DNA of 64,000 bases. It comes from Gammaproteobacteria bacterium (lineage in GTDB: Bacteria; Pseudomonadota; Gammaproteobacteria; Pseudomonadales; Halieaceae). Below, piece by piece: positions 36,497-45,369 of this stretch. The notes beneath the pieces were generated by a model that was not told the DNA's origin, ran no database searches, and saw only the letters and a list, made by a program, of their open reading frames with translations. The stretch spans positions 1-64,000 of the forward strand of contig JAHEKX010000010.1 in assembly GCA_024644535.1 (NCBI GenBank), written 5' to 3'. Both the position numbers and the translations under genes were made by a program. Numbering within the stretch: the stretch's first letter is position 1; the number at the start of each line of letters is the position of its first letter.

Positions 36497-37263
36497 TCCC
36501 CACTCCGTAATTTAAGCTGGACGCTAGGCGCTAAGCTTGCTAGGTAATCCAGCACATAATACACAAATAGGGCAATACCTAACATTTCCATGAACTCTTC
36601 CACAGAATAAAGAAGATAGTATTTTAGCGAGCGCACCCCAGCTTCCTTAGCGACTTCATATTCGGCCGCACTGATCATTTCTACCCCGATGGCCCCAGCG
36701 ACAAATATCGCTCCGGACAAAATCAGACCGAGCCGAGTCTTTTTCGGAAGGCGCATCAAAAAAGGGAAGTAAGCCGCGGCGAACCATGCCGTGAGTACAC
36801 CGTAAGGCACTACCCAAAGCCAATACAAATAGCCGCCGCGTTCAAACCGATCGTGAAAGTGGCCACCGATCATTTCGTGAATCGTGGCGCCCTCATCGAG
36901 TCCCAAGAAAATTAAAACTATGCCAAGAAAAAACCAGTAACCTGCGTCTCTAAGACCCTGAAAACGAAGTACTTTAAAGGTAGACAGTGCACAAAAACCG
37001 GCGAATATAAGCTGTGTCGTCGAGTATATCGTAGGGACATTGTGCTCTATACCGACATCAAAATATTCTGTGACACGATAGTACTTCCCATCGTAGTAAT
37101 ATTTCAGAAAGACCGAGACGATATTGAGACCCTGCAATAGTAATATGCTCGAGACGAGAAAACGCATCACCGTTGTAGGCAAAGCCATAAACGTTATATC
37201 TACTATTTCTTGCGACTTCCCAGAACCGAGCATGTTCACAGCCCCTCGAGACATCCCAACCAC
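36493..37263 (-). CDS. Unknown polytopic membrane protein inside the pilin operon
   Basis: Not recognised as a named family. The protein has about seven hydrophobic segments and two conserved-looking charged motifs in membrane-proximal places: LDEGATIHEMIGG near residue 125 and SVEEFMEMLG near residue 225. The DE/HE and EE/E spacing could make a metal or active site buried in the membrane, but this is inference. It lies between the pilX-like gene (28 bp) and fimT (overlapping), so it is likely transcribed with the pilins. The start codon is a GTG; an internal ATG three codons later is an alternative. Confidence 0.75.
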   Translation of the reverse strand: MVGMSRGAVNMLGSGKSQEIVDITFMALPTTVMRFLVSSILLLQGLNIVSVFLKYYYDGKYYRVTEYFDVGIEHNVPTIYSTTQLIFAGFCALSTFKVLRFQGLRDAGYWFFLGIVLIFLGLDEGATIHEMIGGHFHDRFERGGYLYWLWVVPYGVLTAWFAAAYFPFLMRLPKKTRLGLILSGAIFVAGAIGVEMISAAEYEVAKEAGVRSLKYYLLYSVEEFMEMLGIALFVYYVLDYLASLAPSVQLKLRSGD

Positions 37264-37291
37264 TCAACTCTCTATCGATGCCATTTACACA

Positions 37292-39196
37292 TCAGTCACA
37301 CTTGCCACAGTAATCATTAGAGTGTCCTGAATGTTGGCTGAACTCATCTATTCTCAGGTTTAACGTGTCCCCACCATGGCAAATTTTCTGCTTCCCATTG
37401 CCGGTCGGCGTACATGTTGCGAGGTCATTAGTATTTGAAGCTTCGTCATCAGATTCTTCAGAGCTGTCGCTACTTTCTGATCCGTCGCTACTTTCTGATG
37501 CGTCGCTACTTTCTGATCCGTCGCTACTTTCTGATCCGTCGCCAGACTCATCCGAATCATTGTCATCGCTCGAGCTGTCGTTAGACTGGTTAGAATCACC
37601 ACCATCCTCGCTACTCGACCCATCATCAGACTCTTCAGAATCACTGTCTTCTTCGTTGCTTGAGCCGTCATCGCTCTCATCGCTTGAGTTAGACGAATCA
37701 TCGTCGGCCACCGCACCACAATTGACACTTGCTTCACCAGAGCCATTGCTTGAAGAGCCGGTGCCCGAACCTGCAGCATCGTCTTGCTCGCATGTCGTCG
37801 CTCCACCGGCCACGAAGTCGATATCGCCTCTGGTGTAGAACAACAAGGCATAGTCTGCGACCGACCCAGCGTCTTCACTATCATCACCTGAAAACTCAAA
37901 ATGCGTGTCGTGGTTATCGTAGTCTTCAGCAATCACGTTATAACCCCAAATAGAGCCTTTGTAGTCCACACCCCTCAAACAAACGGTGGCTTCAGGGGCA
38001 TAGATGCGCCCGCCGAAAAACTTGTTGTTTGGGTGGTTATTATCGTTACCGCTGCTTTCCACTTCACGGATACGAACTTCGTCGCTTCCATCCGAACACG
38101 AGGTATCGTTGCTTTGACTGCCGAAATTCGCATAGATCGAAATCTGATCTTGAACCGAAGCACCACTACCGCCGCCAACAGGTGATAGAGTCACGTCACG
38201 CAAATCAATTTCGCCCTGACCATCCGCACCCACAAAAATATTGAGCGCCACTGGATCGGAGTTATTGGGATTGATGCGTATTGTTACGTTCTCAAAGTCC
38301 CATTTGTCTTTGATGTAGATGTTGTAAGTGCCGGCCGAAAACGTAATCGTCTTGTCGTCTACATCGTCCCAATCATTGAAATAATAATCACCAGCCGACG
38401 AGAAGGAGTCTTTGCTATCAGACTCATAGTCTGGATCGTCATCCACATAAGTTTCAAACTCGCCAAAAATCACGGGTAGATTCAAAGGGTCACAGCTGTC
38501 AGCGTCAACTTGACTTAGGGTTCCAACACTACCCGATACGCCCTCTTCATCGACGTAATATCCATCGCCATTAATAGTGGCTCCTGAACTTGTATCTAAC
38601 ATCGAGATCGACAGCTTGGTGCGAACATCGCCAACGACTCGAGTATCGTCTTTCAAATTGACATTTCGACAACCCACGATCGCGTCATCCCACACGCCCG
38701 CGGTCGCAACATTTCGAACAACAACCCCTGCCGTCAACGATTGAGTCGCAAGAGAACCGCCGCTGGAGCCACTGCGCACACCTACGACCGACACTTTATA
38801 AATGGTGTCACCGTTGTCGTCGGTAGCCGGCTGATTGCCATTCATGATGTAAGACACCACGTAGGTATAGCCATCGGGAGAAATATTTTCACACTCCCAC
38901 ATCGCGGGATCTTCAACGCTCAGGTCTTCTGTACAAAAGCCGTTGGTAAAGACATCACCATTGGTTAAATCAGCCACAGCTTGTTTGAGGCCTTTGTCGG
39001 CATTGCGGGTCGCATCATCGGCGGCTCTCGCATTTAAAGATGTACGCTCTTGCACAACAGTTTGTTCAACCGTGCTTAGGCCTGCTAAGGCCAATAAAGA
39101 TAGAGTCACCACGCTTACCAGCAAAACCGCGCCTTTTTGCTTGGAGGGCAAGGTTTTAAATGTTTGATAAGGTGCTTTCATAAATTGCGCTGCCAT
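37292..39196 (-). CDS. Extended PilX-like protein with Ser/Asp-rich linker and Cys/His tail
   Basis: Minor pilin of PilX type with a much larger ectodomain than usual (634 residues, against roughly 150-200 for PilX). The N-terminal KQKGAVLLVSVVTLSLLALAG fits a prepilin cut and helix, and the AADDATRNADKGLKQAV region fits PilX. The middle (about 150-470) has strand-rich segments typical of large pilin-associated ectodomains, such as FGGRIYAPEATVCLRG. A Ser/Asp/Glu-rich stretch follows (about 505-590). The last 33 residues carry Cys606, His607, His622, His625, Cys630 and Cys633 in a pattern like the CH...T...H..H.D..G.C secreted-protein tail. GGGAG precedes the ATG. It may be the pilus-tip or adhesive subunit. 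Confidence 0.85.
   Translation of the reverse strand: MAAQFMKAPYQTFKTLPSKQKGAVLLVSVVTLSLLALAGLSTVEQTVVQERTSLNARAADDATRNADKGLKQAVADLTNGDVFTNGFCTEDLSVEDPAMWECENISPDGYTYVVSYIMNGNQPATDDNGDTIYKVSVVGVRSGSSGGSLATQSLTAGVVVRNVATAGVWDDAIVGCRNVNLKDDTRVVGDVRTKLSISMLDTSSGATINGDGYYVDEEGVSGSVGTLSQVDADSCDPLNLPVIFGEFETYVDDDPDYESDSKDSFSSAGDYYFNDWDDVDDKTITFSAGTYNIYIKDKWDFENVTIRINPNNSDPVALNIFVGADGQGEIDLRDVTLSPVGGGSGASVQDQISIYANFGSQSNDTSCSDGSDEVRIREVESSGNDNNHPNNKFFGGRIYAPEATVCLRGVDYKGSIWGYNVIAEDYDNHDTHFEFSGDDSEDAGSVADYALLFYTRGDIDFVAGGATTCEQDDAAGSGTGSSSNGSGEASVNCGAVADDDSSNSSDESDDGSSNEEDSDSEESDDGSSSEDGGDSNQSNDSSSDDNDSDESGDGSESSDGSESSDASESSDGSESSDSSEESDDEASNTNDLATCTPTGNGKQKICHGGDTLNLRIDEFSQHSGHSNDYCGKCD
37466..37537 (-). 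repeat. 18-bp tandem repeat in the pilX-like gene
   Basis: Four head-to-tail copies of an 18-bp unit (GTCGCTACTTTCTGATCC on the plus strand) with one or two base changes. They encode six-residue Ser/Asp/Glu-rich units (DGSESS-like) in the linker. Copy changes would keep the frame. Confidence 0.93.
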
Positions 39197-39214
39197 AAGG
39201 TGTCTCCCTCGACA

Positions 39215-40213
39215 TTAATTGCGTCTGAAGTTGCGAATGGTCGCAACCGTACTAAAATCTCTTGTCACCGGGTTATTACCCAGTGACGTAATGGTGTATT
39301 CAAACTTAACCGCTAATACTTTGTCCCAATTGCCGCCCACGCTGCTTCGCGATACATATTGCTCCACCGACCCGTCAGAGCCCGAAGCGAAGCTACCGCC
39401 ACTTTCTGTTTGTGCATCGATACCGTAGCGCATGGTGAAATTTTCGACCCCTTCGACCAGCTCAACTTCGGCACCAGAATCCAGCTGCAGGTAAAAAGAC
39501 TCGCCACCACGGCCGTTATCTGCCACATAAAAACGTCGAACATGCAGCTTCATCACACTCGTTTGCGGGTCATAGGTGCATCCTGCTGTGCCCAAGCCGC
39601 AACTGGTGGGCTCGTAGGTTAAAACTGTCGAGCTATTAACCGCTGACACTTGAACTGCCGTTGCCTGCGAACAATTATTTAACACAACAGTATCGCCCGA
39701 GCTAAAGCCATGACCGCCGACATTAAAGGTAATTTGACGATCAGCAGCATCACCACCATTCAGAACGATTTCACTGGGGCACGCAGCCGCATCATCAGGG
39801 TCTACAGCACAAGTGGTTGCCTGCGAGGCAGAGATCACACTGTAAATCGTGATGATATCGCTACTGACTGATCGCGAAATACCCAAATCACTGGCTTGGG
39901 CATTCGCATTGGCATGGAGGTACGGGTAAAGAGCATCTGCTCCAGGGGTCACATCGATGTAGAGCTTATCATTGCTATCAGGCAAACAGCCCCAATACCC
40001 CGCACCTGAAAAAGAAGACCGCAAAACCTGAGACATCACTCGGCCGTTCTCTACGACAACCGCGCCCAGTCGCTGATCGGCCCATGACGCCCGAGCTGTC
40101 GAATAAATCTCTAAACTACCCGCCAAAAGAAGCGCCCCTAATGTTAGGGCAATCATAATTTCGACGAGCGTGTAGCCTTTTGCAGCTCGATGAGAGCGTA
40201 GCGAGAGAATCAC
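39215..40213 (-). CDS. pilW: PilW family minor pilin
   Basis: Type IV pilus assembly protein. The prepilin peptidase site is visible as KG^YTLVEIMIALTLGALLLAG, and the PilW-like early region SAGYWGC (read here as FSGAGYWGCLPDS) follows. Length 332 residues. The start is a GTG overlapping the pilV stop (GTGA). The gene precedes the pilX-like gene by 18 bp. Several cysteines in the C-terminal part could form disulfides in the periplasm. Confidence 0.92.
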   Translation of the reverse strand: MILSLRSHRAAKGYTLVEIMIALTLGALLLAGSLEIYSTARASWADQRLGAVVVENGRVMSQVLRSSFSGAGYWGCLPDSNDKLYIDVTPGADALYPYLHANANAQASDLGISRSVSSDIITIYSVISASQATTCAVDPDDAAACPSEIVLNGGDAADRQITFNVGGHGFSSGDTVVLNNCSQATAVQVSAVNSSTVLTYEPTSCGLGTAGCTYDPQTSVMKLHVRRFYVADNGRGGESFYLQLDSGAEVELVEGVENFTMRYGIDAQTESGGSFASGSDGSVEQYVSRSSVGGNWDKVLAVKFEYTITSLGNNPVTRDFSTVATIRNFRRN

Positions 40214-40704
40214 AACGTCACCCCAATGATCAATAAATCTACGTCGATGGAAAATGAGGCGATGTCGTTATCCGGCGCACCGACTTCCAGCCACCGCGCT
40301 GTCAGCGTCAGCTCGCCGGTCGAACCACTACCGGACACTGCTACGCGATAGCCGTAATCATCTCCTTCCCAAGGCAGCTGAGCTTTGATTTTTTGCATCC
40401 ACTCCCACTGGTCATATGCCGCCAACTGTTGCGGCGTGCAGGTATTTTCGCTGCAGTCTGTTGGCGCCGTATCCCACAAACTGGTATCGATAGTGTCGTA
40501 GTCGCCGTTCAGAACCCCTATCTGATTCGCGTACATGCGTTCGGAGTACTCTGTGGTCAGCAACCCGGCCGTCGAACTGTAATACGTACCTCGAGCTTTC
40601 TGAGACGCATAAATATCCATCTGCAAAAAGCCTATGAGCCCTAATGCCAAAATAAACAAAGTCACCAAGACTTCAATTAAGGTGAATCCTTGCCGATTTA
40701 TCAT
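40210..40704 (-). CDS. pilV: PilV family minor pilin
   Basis: Type IV pilus minor subunit. The start is set at the ATG at 40704, giving MINRQG^FTLIEVLVTLFILALGLIGF, a standard short leader, and overlapping the pilE stop as ATGA. The following QMDIYASQKARGTYYSST and ERMYANQ are typical of PilV. Length 164 residues; an upstream extension to 40761 would destroy the leader. It lies between pilE and pilW. Confidence 0.93.
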   Translation of the reverse strand: MINRQGFTLIEVLVTLFILALGLIGFLQMDIYASQKARGTYYSSTAGLLTTEYSERMYANQIGVLNGDYDTIDTSLWDTAPTDCSENTCTPQQLAAYDQWEWMQKIKAQLPWEGDDYGYRVAVSGSGSTGELTLTARWLEVGAPDNDIASFSIDVDLLIIGVTL

Positions 40705-41150
40705 TTCCAGCACCCCGCAGGCGTCACCACACCAAGATGGTTCAGCGTCATAGTTGCACAACCAGAATCAGCCGACGCTTGAGCACCTTGGGCCGTTGCC
40801 ACGATTGTGTAAGTATTCGCGGTTTGCGTTGAAAAACTCAGACGATATGTTGCTTTAGTCGCATAATCCGCCGCAGCGTAATCTTTGGGCAAGTATTCGG
40901 GATACAGTTCGGTCGGAGCTAAACCAGAACGTTTAGTGTTCTCGTAAAAAACAGGCCCCACGTAAGTTAGGTTTTTCCGGTAATACGTTTCCAGCGCGAT
41001 GGCAAGACTTTGTAGGGCCACTTGTGCCTCTGAGCGCTTGGTTTCGGCAACCTGCGCTTGATAGCTAGGCAAAGCAACGGCTGCCAAAATAGCCACGATC
41101 GCCACAACGATTATCAATTCGACTAATGTAAAACCCCGATGACTTAGCAC
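40701..41150 (-). CDS. pilE: Type IV pilin PilE
   Basis: Minor or major pilin with the signature RG^FTLVELIIVVAIVAILAAVALPSY and Glu5. The GTG at 41150 would give a five-residue-type leader (VLSHRG), typical for pilins, and is preferred over the frame's more distant start at 41258, which would add 36 residues. No strong Shine-Dalgarno is seen for it, so the exact start is open. Paired cysteines near the C-terminus (about positions 135 and 147) would form the D-loop. Length 149 residues. First gene of the minor pilin operon. Confidence 0.88.
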   Translation of the reverse strand: MLSHRGFTLVELIIVVAIVAILAAVALPSYQAQVAETKRSEAQVALQSLAIALETYYRKNLTYVGPVFYENTKRSGLAPTELYPEYLPKDYAAADYATKATYRLSFSTQTANTYTIVATAQGAQASADSGCATMTLNHLGVVTPAGCWK

Positions 41151-41438
41151 GACAGACTTAACAACCAGCAATTTGCCTATATTGCGGGTAGATTGACACC
41201 AGCCACTCTGTAAATCAAGCCAAAGTGAGACCGTGTTCACAAAAAAACCAACTATCAAACAGTAAGTTAGCGAAAGTTTTCTTAAGGATTCTTAAGGTTA
41301 CTCGAGTTCAATCGCCTGATTCAGCACACAACCCTGCCGGGTCTGATTCAAAACTTTGAGCGGCGGCAAAGATTAAGCCCCATTGTATCCAAGACAAGTT
41401 GTGCTTGGCTCTGAGCCAACCTATAAATGTAGGAAGCC
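41151..41438. other. Gene-free region before pilE with tandem CTTAAGG
   Basis: No gene is seen. The stretch contains two CTTAAGG copies 10 bp apart (41281-41297), one helical turn, and a 15-nt perfect palindrome TTGGCTC-T-GAGCCAA (41405-41419). The first may be a regulator site for the pil operon; the second may end the glycosyltransferase transcript. No sigma-54 consensus was seen. Confidence 0.4.
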
Positions 41439-42224
41439 TCAAATAATCATACCCCCTGACAGAAGAAGTTCACACAACTGCTCCACCCGATCAGAATTTA
41501 GACCCTGCGACTCAATACAAGACGCACTGAGATTCATGGCTAATGGCAGCTGATCCGAACGCTTGGCGAACAAAGCCATCACCCTATCGGCGGGGTGTCG
41601 GCATAAGGCGCTATATTCCGCCGAGTCGAGCGCACCCGCCCGCCGCAGGCAAGCCGCCGCCAGCACCGGGCTCAACATGCCGGCCTGCTCGTGAACCGTT
41701 AAGCCTGCAACATTGTGTAATGCTGTCAGCAATTTTGGCCCAACAAATTGGTTGGGCACGCCACCCGTATTTCGTTCTAAAAGATGTTCGGCGGTCTCTA
41801 TATAGAAGTCTAAAAACGCATTACCACGATCGAACTGTAAATACGCGTTGTGTACTTTTTTAAACGCTTTGAGCTGCCCATCAGTCGTTTGATCGACCCA
41901 AACTTCACGCCCCACAGCGTAACTCGACTTTACTGGTTTAAAACCATCAACATCTATAATGAGAAAGTCTGCGTCACACCAAATCACCTGATCATAATCT
42001 AACAGCAAGTAACGCAGCCATCGCAAACGTGCCAAATCGGAAACGATCACGACGTTGTAACGCGACAACAGTTCCGCCGATGGCAGATAATCGAACAAGT
42101 GATCATCCAAAAACCGATACTCAAAGCCCTGCTTTAGGGCCCACGTGCGCACTGAATCCTGACAGATCTTGAGCCACGAGTTCATGTCAGGCTTAGAGTG
42201 AGATTGGACAACGATGGTATTCAA
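41439..42224 (-). CDS. Glycosyltransferase-like protein
   Basis: Cytoplasmic protein of 261 residues that looks like a GT-A type sugar transferase. It has an N-terminal strand NTIVVQSHS, and the likely metal-binding DXD motif in YDQVIWCDADFLIIDVDG near residue 85. A VPNQFVGPKLLTALH segment follows, as in capsular-polysaccharide type transferases. No membrane helix. The start is a TTG after AGAAG; internal ATG at residue 14 is possible. It is encoded upstream of pilE on the same strand, so pilin glycosylation is an untested idea. Confidence 0.7.
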   Translation of the reverse strand: MNTIVVQSHSKPDMNSWLKICQDSVRTWALKQGFEYRFLDDHLFDYLPSAELLSRYNVVIVSDLARLRWLRYLLLDYDQVIWCDADFLIIDVDGFKPVKSSYAVGREVWVDQTTDGQLKAFKKVHNAYLQFDRGNAFLDFYIETAEHLLERNTGGVPNQFVGPKLLTALHNVAGLTVHEQAGMLSPVLAAACLRRAGALDSAEYSALCRHPADRVMALFAKRSDQLPLAMNLSASCIESQGLNSDRVEQLCELLLSGGMII

Positions 42225-42368
42225 AAAGCGCTTCTTGTGGTTATTACCGATTAGAACAGCGGTATATTCGCATAAATACCAAAATTAGTACCAGAAACTG
42301 CATTTCACATGGCAGAAAAAAAACCTCGACGTTGGTATGATCTCCCGCTTTGATCCTGAGCCACTAAC

Positions 42369-44822
42369 ATGCGAACACTACTCAGCAGCCTAATTATTAG
42401 TTTTGCAGCCAGCCATTTTGCTGTAGCCAATGACCCAAGCGGGGCCGAGGCCTTCAATCAGCTGGGCCAAGCTCTACCCACTCCCAATGTCTATCGAACC
42501 GCGTCGGGTGCGCCCGGCGAGCGCTATTGGCAGCAAGAAGCCGACTACCTAATCAGAGCGGAACTAGATGCCGACAAGCGTAGAATCACGGCAAGCTCAC
42601 GTATTCATTACACCAATCACTCGCCCGATACATTGCGCTATTTGTGGCTGCAAATGGATCAAAATCGCTTCAAGAACGACTCGCTAGACCGTCGATCGCG
42701 CACGGTGACAGGCGAGGACCGAGTGAGCTATTCGGATTTGCGCCTGCAGCAAAGCTCAGCCGATACGGCTCATGGCTATCAAAACGTCGAAGTTTTAGAT
42801 TCGAAAAACCAAACTCTGCCCTTTACCACCGTCGATACCATGATGCGCATCGACCTACCGGAGCCGCTGAAATCGGGTGAGTCAATTGACTTCCAAATCC
42901 AGTGGTCCTTTAACATCATTAACGAAGAAGCCTTGGGCGGTCGTGGCGGCTACGAATACTTCGAGAAAAACGACACCGAGCTCTTCTTTTTGGCTCAATG
43001 GTTCCCGCGCATGGCGGCCTACAGTGACTATGATGGCTGGCACAACAAAGCGTTCTTGGGTCGCGGCGAATTCACTCTAGAATTCGGCGACTACGAAGTC
43101 TATCTTACCGTGCCCGATAACCACGTTGTGTCCGCGACCGGTGAGTTACAGAACCCCAAACAAGTATTGAGCAAAACACAACAGCAACGCTTAGCAAAGG
43201 CTTCAAACGATAAACCACGGTTCATTGTGACTCCCGAAGAAGCCAAAGCCAACGAGCAAACTGAAGCCACAGGAACCAAAACCTGGCACTTTAAAGCCGA
43301 CATGGTGCGCGATTTCGCTTGGGCCAGTTCCAGCAAATTTATTTGGGACGCCATGATTCACGAGCAGCCCGAGGCAAAACAAAAGCAAGTGCTCGCAATG
43401 TCGTTTTACCCCAACGAGGCCGAGCCCATCTGGTCACACTACTCGACTCACGCGGTCGTTCATACCATGGAGGTTTACAATCGGTTTTCGTTTGCGTATC
43501 CCTACCCCACCGCGCAATCGGTGAATACCTGGGAGCGCGGCGGCATGGAATACCCCATGATCACATTTAATGGCTACCGCCCCGAACCCTGGGAAAAAGC
43601 GAAAAGCGCAAAAACAGAATGGGACGATGACAGCATTACAGAACCACCTATCACTTACTCGCGACGCGTTAAATATGGCCTGATTGGCGTGATAATCCAC
43701 GAGATTGGCCATATTTACTTCCCCATGATCGTCAACTCAGACGAGCGTCAGTGGACCTGGATGGACGAGGGCTTGAATAGCTTTTTAGAGTATGTGGCCG
43801 AGCTTGAATGGGAAGAAAACTACCCCGCCTACCGCGATGATGCCAACGTACTCGACTACATTCCCGCTTATATGACATCGAGCAATCAAGTCCCGATCAT
43901 GACCCAGTCTGATTCGATCCTGCAGTTTGGCCCAAATGCCTACAGCAAACCGGCTGCAGCGCTGACGGTGCTACGTGAGACCGTTATGGGGCGCGAACTG
44001 TTCGACTTTGCTTTCAAAGAATATGCCCAACGCTGGAAGTTTAAGCGCCCTACGCCAGCAGATTTTTTCCGCACCATGGAAGACGCGTCAGGCATTGACT
44101 TAGATTGGTTTTGGCGAGCCTGGTTCTACACCACAGACCACGTGGATATCGGTATCACTGACATCCGCTCTTATCAGCTAAAAACGGGCAATCCCGAAAT
44201 CGATTTTCCCCTAGACCGAGCGGAGGCGCAGCGCGACAAACCCGCGCCGATCAGCGAGCAGTTTAATCGTGAGCAGGGCATTACCCTGCGCGTAGACCGA
44301 TTCCCTGAGCTCAACGACTTTTACAACGAGAATGACCGATTCACCGTGTCTAACAAAGATCGTAACGACTACCAGAAAGACCGCGATAAGCTGGAACCCT
44401 GGCAGCAGCGGGCACTAGACCGAGCAATCTCGGAAAACAAGCACTATTACTTTATTGATTTCGAGAATATTGGCGGCATACCCTCGCCACTTCTGCTTGA
44501 TCTTCACTACGCCGACGGCGACAGCAAACGCGTCGTCTTGCCGCCCGAAATCTGGCGCCGCAATAATAACAAAGTGACTCACCTGTTAGTAGAAGACAAA
44601 CCCTTGGAATATGTCGAGCACGATCGCGAACACCGTACAGCCGATGCCGATTATCGCAACAATCGCTACCCGCCTATCGTGTATCAATCGCGCCTTGAAG
44701 CCTATAAATCCAAGTCAAGCACACGCAACTTAATGGCTGACATGCTGGAAAAACTCAAAAAAGACGACAAGGACCAACCCGAAGAATCAGCGGCGGTTGA
44801 ACTGAGCGGCGAAGGTAACTAA
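42369..44822 (+). CDS. M1 family metallopeptidase
   Basis: Exported zinc aminopeptidase-like protein of 817 residues. A signal peptide lies at about 1-20. The zinc motif HEIGH (His444, Glu445, His448) followed 18 residues later by Glu467 in WMDEGLNSF is intact. The usual GAMEN exopeptidase motif is replaced by GGMEYPMITFNGYRPE, which points to a subfamily of M1-like proteins. The N-terminal beta-sandwich (about 50-260) includes YLWLQMDQNRFKNDS. The DUF6702 gene starts 3 bp downstream and is probably its partner. No strong ribosome binding site is seen. Confidence 0.93.
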   Translation: MRTLLSSLIISFAASHFAVANDPSGAEAFNQLGQALPTPNVYRTASGAPGERYWQQEADYLIRAELDADKRRITASSRIHYTNHSPDTLRYLWLQMDQNRFKNDSLDRRSRTVTGEDRVSYSDLRLQQSSADTAHGYQNVEVLDSKNQTLPFTTVDTMMRIDLPEPLKSGESIDFQIQWSFNIINEEALGGRGGYEYFEKNDTELFFLAQWFPRMAAYSDYDGWHNKAFLGRGEFTLEFGDYEVYLTVPDNHVVSATGELQNPKQVLSKTQQQRLAKASNDKPRFIVTPEEAKANEQTEATGTKTWHFKADMVRDFAWASSSKFIWDAMIHEQPEAKQKQVLAMSFYPNEAEPIWSHYSTHAVVHTMEVYNRFSFAYPYPTAQSVNTWERGGMEYPMITFNGYRPEPWEKAKSAKTEWDDDSITEPPITYSRRVKYGLIGVIIHEIGHIYFPMIVNSDERQWTWMDEGLNSFLEYVAELEWEENYPAYRDDANVLDYIPAYMTSSNQVPIMTQSDSILQFGPNAYSKPAAALTVLRETVMGRELFDFAFKEYAQRWKFKRPTPADFFRTMEDASGIDLDWFWRAWFYTTDHVDIGITDIRSYQLKTGNPEIDFPLDRAEAQRDKPAPISEQFNREQGITLRVDRFPELNDFYNENDRFTVSNKDRNDYQKDRDKLEPWQQRALDRAISENKHYYFIDFENIGGIPSPLLLDLHYADGDSKRVVLPPEIWRRNNNKVTHLLVEDKPLEYVEHDREHRTADADYRNNRYPPIVYQSRLEAYKSKSSTRNLMADMLEKLKKDDKDQPEESAAVELSGEGN

Positions 44823-44825
44823 TAC

Positions 44826-45350
44826 GTGCGAGTACTTTTAAGCCTTATGCTTTGCGCCGTGGCACTGGCGGCGCAGGCACATCGGCAACATCATGTGTGG
44901 ACGGAGATCGAGCGCAATCCCAATACAGGGCTTATAGAGATCTCGCACCGAATGCACATGCAAGATGCCCTAGCGGTGCTGCGCTTGGCAGGCGAAGACA
45001 AAGCATCGTTGCCTGTAGAGTCAGTCGAAGCTCTAGCTGAAATCGCCCTATATGTAGATCGTCGTTTCGCCGTATGGCCACGGTGCCAAAACACCAAAAT
45101 CCAAAGTTTGGAATTAGTGGGCGCCGGTATCGATGACGATTTTATCTACGTGTTTCAAGAAATGAGCTTAGCCGGACAATTACACGAGCTAGTCTTCAGC
45201 AGTTCATTACTGCAAGATGTCGAGCCCTACGCCGCATCTTTTGTGAATTTACTGACACCCGCCGGGCAATTTACCTATCAGTTTGCCCAAGAGTCACCCA
45301 ATGAGCAGCCCGAGGTCGTGCACTGCGTCAACACACAGTTGACGCACTAA
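44826..45350 (+). CDS. DUF6702 family protein
   Basis: Predicted exported protein of 174 residues with a signal peptide at about 1-18. The family core RQHHVWTEIERNPNTGLIEIS and RMHMQDALAVL follow, with later VFQEMSLAG and VEPYAASFVNLL. Function unknown. It starts with GTG, 3 bp after the M1 peptidase stop, with AAGG upstream, and is therefore likely co-translated with it. Its stop lies 19 bp from the convergent DUF3604 gene. Confidence 0.85.
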   Translation: MRVLLSLMLCAVALAAQAHRQHHVWTEIERNPNTGLIEISHRMHMQDALAVLRLAGEDKASLPVESVEALAEIALYVDRRFAVWPRCQNTKIQSLELVGAGIDDDFIYVFQEMSLAGQLHELVFSSSLLQDVEPYAASFVNLLTPAGQFTYQFAQESPNEQPEVVHCVNTQLTH

Positions 45351-45369
45351 GCAGCCTATTGGAGAGTTT

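Noticed and set aside
37365-37838. Plus-strand frame of 157 residues rich in Ser and Leu
   Set aside because: It is the antisense of the repetitive Ser/Asp linker of the pilX-like gene.
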